From contig NC_036453.1 in NCBI RefSeq assembly GCF_002775205.1, positions 17,855,594-17,919,593 of the forward strand: a stretch of 64,000 bases of DNA, in the 5' to 3' direction. The notes below the pieces were generated by a model. The model ran no database searches and was not told the DNA's origin. It saw nothing but the letters and a program-made list of their open reading frames with translations. Numbering within the stretch: position 1 is the stretch's first letter; each line of letters starts with the position of its first letter. Shown one piece after another: positions 60,383 through 64,000 of the stretch. Made by a program: the position numbers and the translations under genes. Source of the DNA: Xiphophorus maculatus. Its lineage: Eukaryota > Chordata > Actinopteri > Cyprinodontiformes > Poeciliidae.

Positions 60383-63300
60383 ATGGGGGCTTCTAGCAAC
60401 TGGAGCTGGTATGCTGCACTCTTGTGGCTCCTCAGTTTCGGTAAGGAACTTATAATTAACATGCAATACCTGCATTTTGTTTATAACTCCAGATTTTCAA
60501 GAATGTCCAGGTGTCTCTCTTGTACATTTGAGTGAAATGTGTGAAATTTGTTGGATATCACCAGAGCCTAAAAGTTTATTTATACAAATTTAAAAAGTCA
60601 GATGCTGGAATTATGGAATGGTCATTATGTGCCTGTAAAATTAACATCCTTGATTTAAATACAAAAAAAGTTAGTATAAGGTTCTAACATATTTAACCGG
60701 ATAAATTTTATTTATTCAGTGAACATTACTGTTGAAATACTGAAGATTACAGTTTCCTGGTAAATCTATGAATGCACCAGTTTCAATTGTTTTTGGCAAT
60801 CGATCACTAATGATAATATTAATAGTAAATAACATTATTATTATTACTAACTTTTATATAAAAAGAATTTTGAAGTGCAAATGTTTAATAAATTAGCTAT
60901 GTATGTGTATGTACAGTGTATATATATATATATATATACATATATATACAGTATATGTATATATATTAGAGAAACTGAAAAAGTAACAAATACATAAATA
61001 AATAATAAAATGACAACAAGAATTAATATAGGAAATATTTCACTGTTTCACTTCAATGTTATAGACTAAAGTGTTTATATTATATACTGTACACTCTTGT
61101 CTCTAGTGGGGTCAGGAGATGCTGGTGTCTATCTCCAGCGAACGTTTCGGGTGAGAGGTGGGGTACAACCTGGACAGGTCGCAGGGCAACACAGAGATAA
61201 ACAGGACAGACAACCATGTACACACACACTCATTCCTAAGGACAATATAGAGAAACCAATTAACTTGACAGTCATGTTTTTGGACTGTGGGAGGAAGCCA
61301 GAGTGCCTGGAGAGAACCCACACATACACAGGGAGAACATGCAAACTCCATGCAGAAAGACCCCGGGCCGGGAATTGAACCCAGGACCTTCTTGCTGCAA
61401 GGCAACAGCTCTACCAACTGCGCCACTGTATTGTATTATATTATATTATATTATATTATATTATATTATATTATATTATATTATATTATATTATATTATA
61501 TTATATTATATTATATTATATTATATTATATTATATTATGGAACTTCAAGCTCTCCTTGGATGAAAGCCATTCCACACAGTGAAGCATACACCATGTAGT
61601 TGTGTGCCTGTTTTTGTGATTAAAAAACACAATAACTGAACCAAAAAACAAAAATGTCTGTCTGTTTGCTTAGGTGCTGAGGTTCTTTGTGATTGCACTG
61701 ACCATGGTATGCAAATCCAGGGAGGTAATTTTACTCTGACCAAGGAGCTGAAGAAAGGCAGCTTACTCATCTATCGCTGTAACGATGGATACTACCCATA
61801 TCCTGCTTTGACCCGTATGTGCCAGCCAAATGGCTCCTGGAAACCAGCACCCAGGAGGTTTTCACCACAGAAATGCAAACGTGAGCGACACAACTTTGAG
61901 TGATTCATAATTCACACCAGACTTCAGCAAAGTAACAACTCTGACTCCTTTTTGCTGATTTTCCTGAAGTTGTTGAATGCCCTGATCCGAATGTTATGGA
62001 GAATGGAAACGTGTCTCCTCCTGAGGTCCAGTACTTTGTGGGGAATGAAACTTCATATGAGTGTTACTCTGGATACACATTGAGAGGATCGTCCAAACGG
62101 ATTTGCTTACCAAATGGGAAGTGGAGTGGCTCCACTCCAATCTGCAGCCGTGACTGTAAGTCTTGAGCAACATTTCATTGTTTTTTGCTTTGCTTTGTTT
62201 TGCTTACTTTTTGGGTGCATAGAGATTTTTCATATGGGACAAACCCATGTGTAAGGAGTGAATTAAATGGGTTAAGAATCAGTATTTGAGACAGGATTAG
62301 ACCTTATGATGTGATGACATCTGAAAACAAAGAAGAAGTCACCGTCCTTATTAATGCAGCTTTCAAACATGGTGCCAGCCAACAAGGATGATTAAGGTAG
62401 AAAACATGTAGATAAATGTAATAGAGAGTACACTACACCAATACATTTCAGGAAATAAGACCTCAAACCTTTTTTTTCCTTTTAGAAATAACAGTCGAGA
62501 ACTGAGTTTCATTTCTGTTTTTCCCCAGCCGGTTCTGCCTGTCCTGATCCTGGAGTCCCACCTGGAGCCTCTAGAGCAGGAAATATGTTTGGGATTGATG
62601 ACAAAGTGAGATACACCTGCAATGGCGAACTGTTTTTGGTGGGCTCTAAGGAAAGAGTGTGTCTGGAGAACGGCCAGTGGACCGGGACAGAGCCAGCATG
62701 CTACTGTAAGATTTGTTAATTTCATATTAATAGTTATTAATCAATATGTTCCTGAGGTACAGAGCTACTTTAAAATGAAGTCATCTTGATTAAATCGTCA
62801 TGTGAATGACTGCGTGAATGACTGAATACAGTGTGAAGCGCTTTAGAGTCCGCTGAACTAAATAAACCGCTATTGACCTTTTGCATGTGACGTCACGCTC
62901 TCCAGAACTCCGCCCACTCCACCATGGCTGCAGTCAAAATGCGCTCCTTTAAAACCAGTCTAAAAACAGACTGGTAGCCTCATATCGCTTCTATTTAGTT
63001 GATCTCACTTTAAGAAATGGTCACAGGGCCCTGCGCGGTCGGTTGCACAAACAGACAAGGACAGAAACCAAACATGTCATTTTATCTTATAACTTTTAAT
63101 GAGGAAAGATATGGCGACAACGGACAGCTGCTGTCAATAATAATGACTGTCAGCCCTCAGTGTAATCACAGATTGCATCGAACACTTTTTACAAGAAAAG
63201 AAGATTAACGTTCATATACTTTATAAGTAAGTATGATTAAAAAGATATCAACTATGGGGAAAGTATGCGTCTAACCATTAGTAACCATGGAGACAATGCC

Positions 63301-63953
63301 GCATCACGTAGCCTAGCATGTATTAAAAAAACCTGATTAGCATCTTGTCTTTTGTACATTTTTAAGGCTGCTCCACTGTAAGAGGAAACGCTTACCAAAC
63401 ATTTTATTTTTTTTGTCTGTACTTCTTTTGTTTAAGTCAACGAAACTCTTTTTTCTCCCTAGATCTTTAAATCTGCATTACTGAATTAAATTGTGTTTAA
63501 TTTTGCTGCTACTTCTTTCAGATAAGCACACCTTTGATACCCCACGCGAGGTTGCAGAATCATTTGGAGGTGCGATTAAAGGCACCCTCACCACTACACA
63601 ATCTCTTAGTAAGTTCCTGGACTTCATCTTATGACAATATTTGAAACTATAACTGCAATATATTAGAAACAAATGTCTTACTTTTGTTAAACATCACTAA
63701 GAGTGACATGACACATGGCATGACAAAAAGATATTTATTGCTAATTATTCCTGATTGCACATGTAAAACAACTGTATGAATGTGGCTCATTCATAAAACC
63801 TCTTGTTACTCAGATGATACCCAAGAAGGGAGATTAATCAGGATTTCAAAAAGTGGGACTCTCAACATCTACATAGGTGTGGACATTTCAGAAAGCATAG
63901 AAAAAGAAGATTTTGAGAAAGCAAGAGACGCTATCATAACTCTGATTAAAAAG
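60383..63953 (+). CDS. Complement factor B/C2-like, 5' part (runs off the window)
   Basis: Six coding exons are visible: 60383-60440 (signal peptide MGASSNWSWYAALLWLLSFG), 61674-61880, 61970-62155, 62529-62705, 63522-63608, 63814-63953; 285 residues so far with consistent phases. Exons 2-4 each encode one CCP/sushi domain (four cysteines and a late Trp, for example 'CLPNGKWSGSTPIC'). Exon 5 gives the 'FDTPREVAESF' linker, and exon 6 starts a von Willebrand A domain with an intact DxSxS metal site (DISES, residues 262-266). Three CCPs followed by vWA is the factor B/C2 layout; the serine protease domain should lie beyond 64000. Known role: secreted zymogen whose Bb fragment forms the C3 convertase. 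Teleosts have several factor B-like copies, so the exact paralogue is not decided. Confidence 0.85.
60919..60962. repeat. TA-rich dinucleotide repeat
   Basis: An imperfect (TA)n and TATG/TACA tract in the complement gene's first intron. Confidence 0.85.
61097..61427 (-). mobile_element. tRNA-derived SINE, antisense, in the complement gene's first intron
   Basis: Read on the minus strand from 61427 it starts 'cagtggcgcagttggtagag' (tRNA A box), has a B box 'ggttcaattcc' (61371-61381), then a conserved body ('gcatgttctccctgtgtatg', 'acagtccaaaaacatgactg') and a tail 'gcgacctgtccaggttgtac'. This is a well-known abundant fish SINE. It is nearly full length and in good condition. Confidence 0.8.
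61431..61539. repeat. TTATA pentanucleotide microsatellite
   Basis: About 109 bases of almost perfect TTATA units directly abutting the head of the antisense SINE. The two ORFs that cover it are products of this repeat. Confidence 0.95.
62801..62880 (+). repeat. Fish interspersed-repeat tail
   Basis: 'gtgaatgactgaatacagtg' and 'tgaagcgctttagagtccgc' followed by 'aaataaaccgctattgacc' is a recurrent 3' terminus of fish interspersed repeats. The parent element is not identifiable here. Confidence 0.45.
62885..63330 (+). mobile_element. THAP-domain transposon fragment in the complement gene's fourth intron
   Basis: From 63017 the frame reads 'MVTGPCAVGCTNRQGQKP' then 'NMSFY', the start of a THAP zinc finger (C-x4-C spacing followed by SFY). 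The later part of the domain resumes in another frame ('RQRTAAVNN'), so the copy is broken. The upstream 'gcatgtgacgtcacgctc' and 'ccaccatggctgcagtcaaa' are typical flanks of fish THAP-bearing DNA transposons (Kolobok or P-like). The rest of the transposase is absent. Confidence 0.55.
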
Positions 63954-64000
63954 GTAAGGACGTCTTTAAAGAAAAAAAAAAATATGTCAGTTATAATTTT

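Noticed and set aside
61287-61599. Two overlapping 98-codon ORFs
   Set aside because: They are created by the TTATA microsatellite and the SINE body and have no protein character.

Overview
The window is vertebrate nuclear DNA, almost certainly from a ray-finned (teleost) fish. The evidence is spliced genes with GT-AG introns, AT-rich introns and intergenic DNA, fish-type interspersed repeats (decayed Tc1/mariner copies, a tRNA-headed SINE, LINE 3' ends, hAT-like tails) and several long microsatellites. I cannot name the species. BUD13, THY1, NECTIN1 and CHEK1 also lie together on human 11q23-q24, so this is a conserved block rearranged in fish.

Layout. (1) 452-4242, minus: bud13, 10 exons, 497 codons, a spliceosome/RES-complex protein. 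(2) 6429-7631, minus: thy1, three coding exons, a small GPI-anchored Ig protein. (3) 10466-25792, plus: a nectin of the nectin-1 type, 10 exons and 501 codons, with a 10.3-kb first intron. (4) 27651-41908, plus: a large Ig-superfamily receptor (21 coding exons, 1546 codons), called here VSIG10L2-like A. (5) 46594-53485, plus: its tandem paralogue, VSIG10L2-like B (12 coding exons, 864 codons). (6) 54024-58955, minus: chek1, 13 coding exons, 455 codons. (7) 60383 to the window edge, plus: the 5' part of a complement factor B/C2-like gene (three CCP domains, then the start of a vWA domain). All seven reconstructed reading frames close exactly, with consistent splice phases; these are hand predictions.

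The most notable part is the 27.6-53.5 kb receptor pair. Both genes have a signal peptide exon, an N-terminal Ig domain, a four-exon module of four different Ig types, a further Ig domain, a fibronectin-III-like domain, a TM exon and small cytoplasmic exons. Gene A carries the module three times in tandem (12 Ig domains); gene B carries it once. Every Ig exon is a phase 1-1 exon, so modules can be gained, lost or skipped without a frameshift. The 3' ends of the two ectodomains are nearly identical, including one intron and a 291-bp exon with no difference I can see, while flanking introns differ. That pattern suggests recent gene conversion.

The genes do not form one pathway. Four encode cell-surface Ig adhesion or recognition proteins (thy1, nectin, A, B), flanked by two housekeeping nuclear genes (bud13, chek1) and one secreted complement protease precursor. 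The remaining DNA is introns and spacers with transposon relics and simple repeats. I saw no RNA gene, CRISPR array or recognisable retroviral element.
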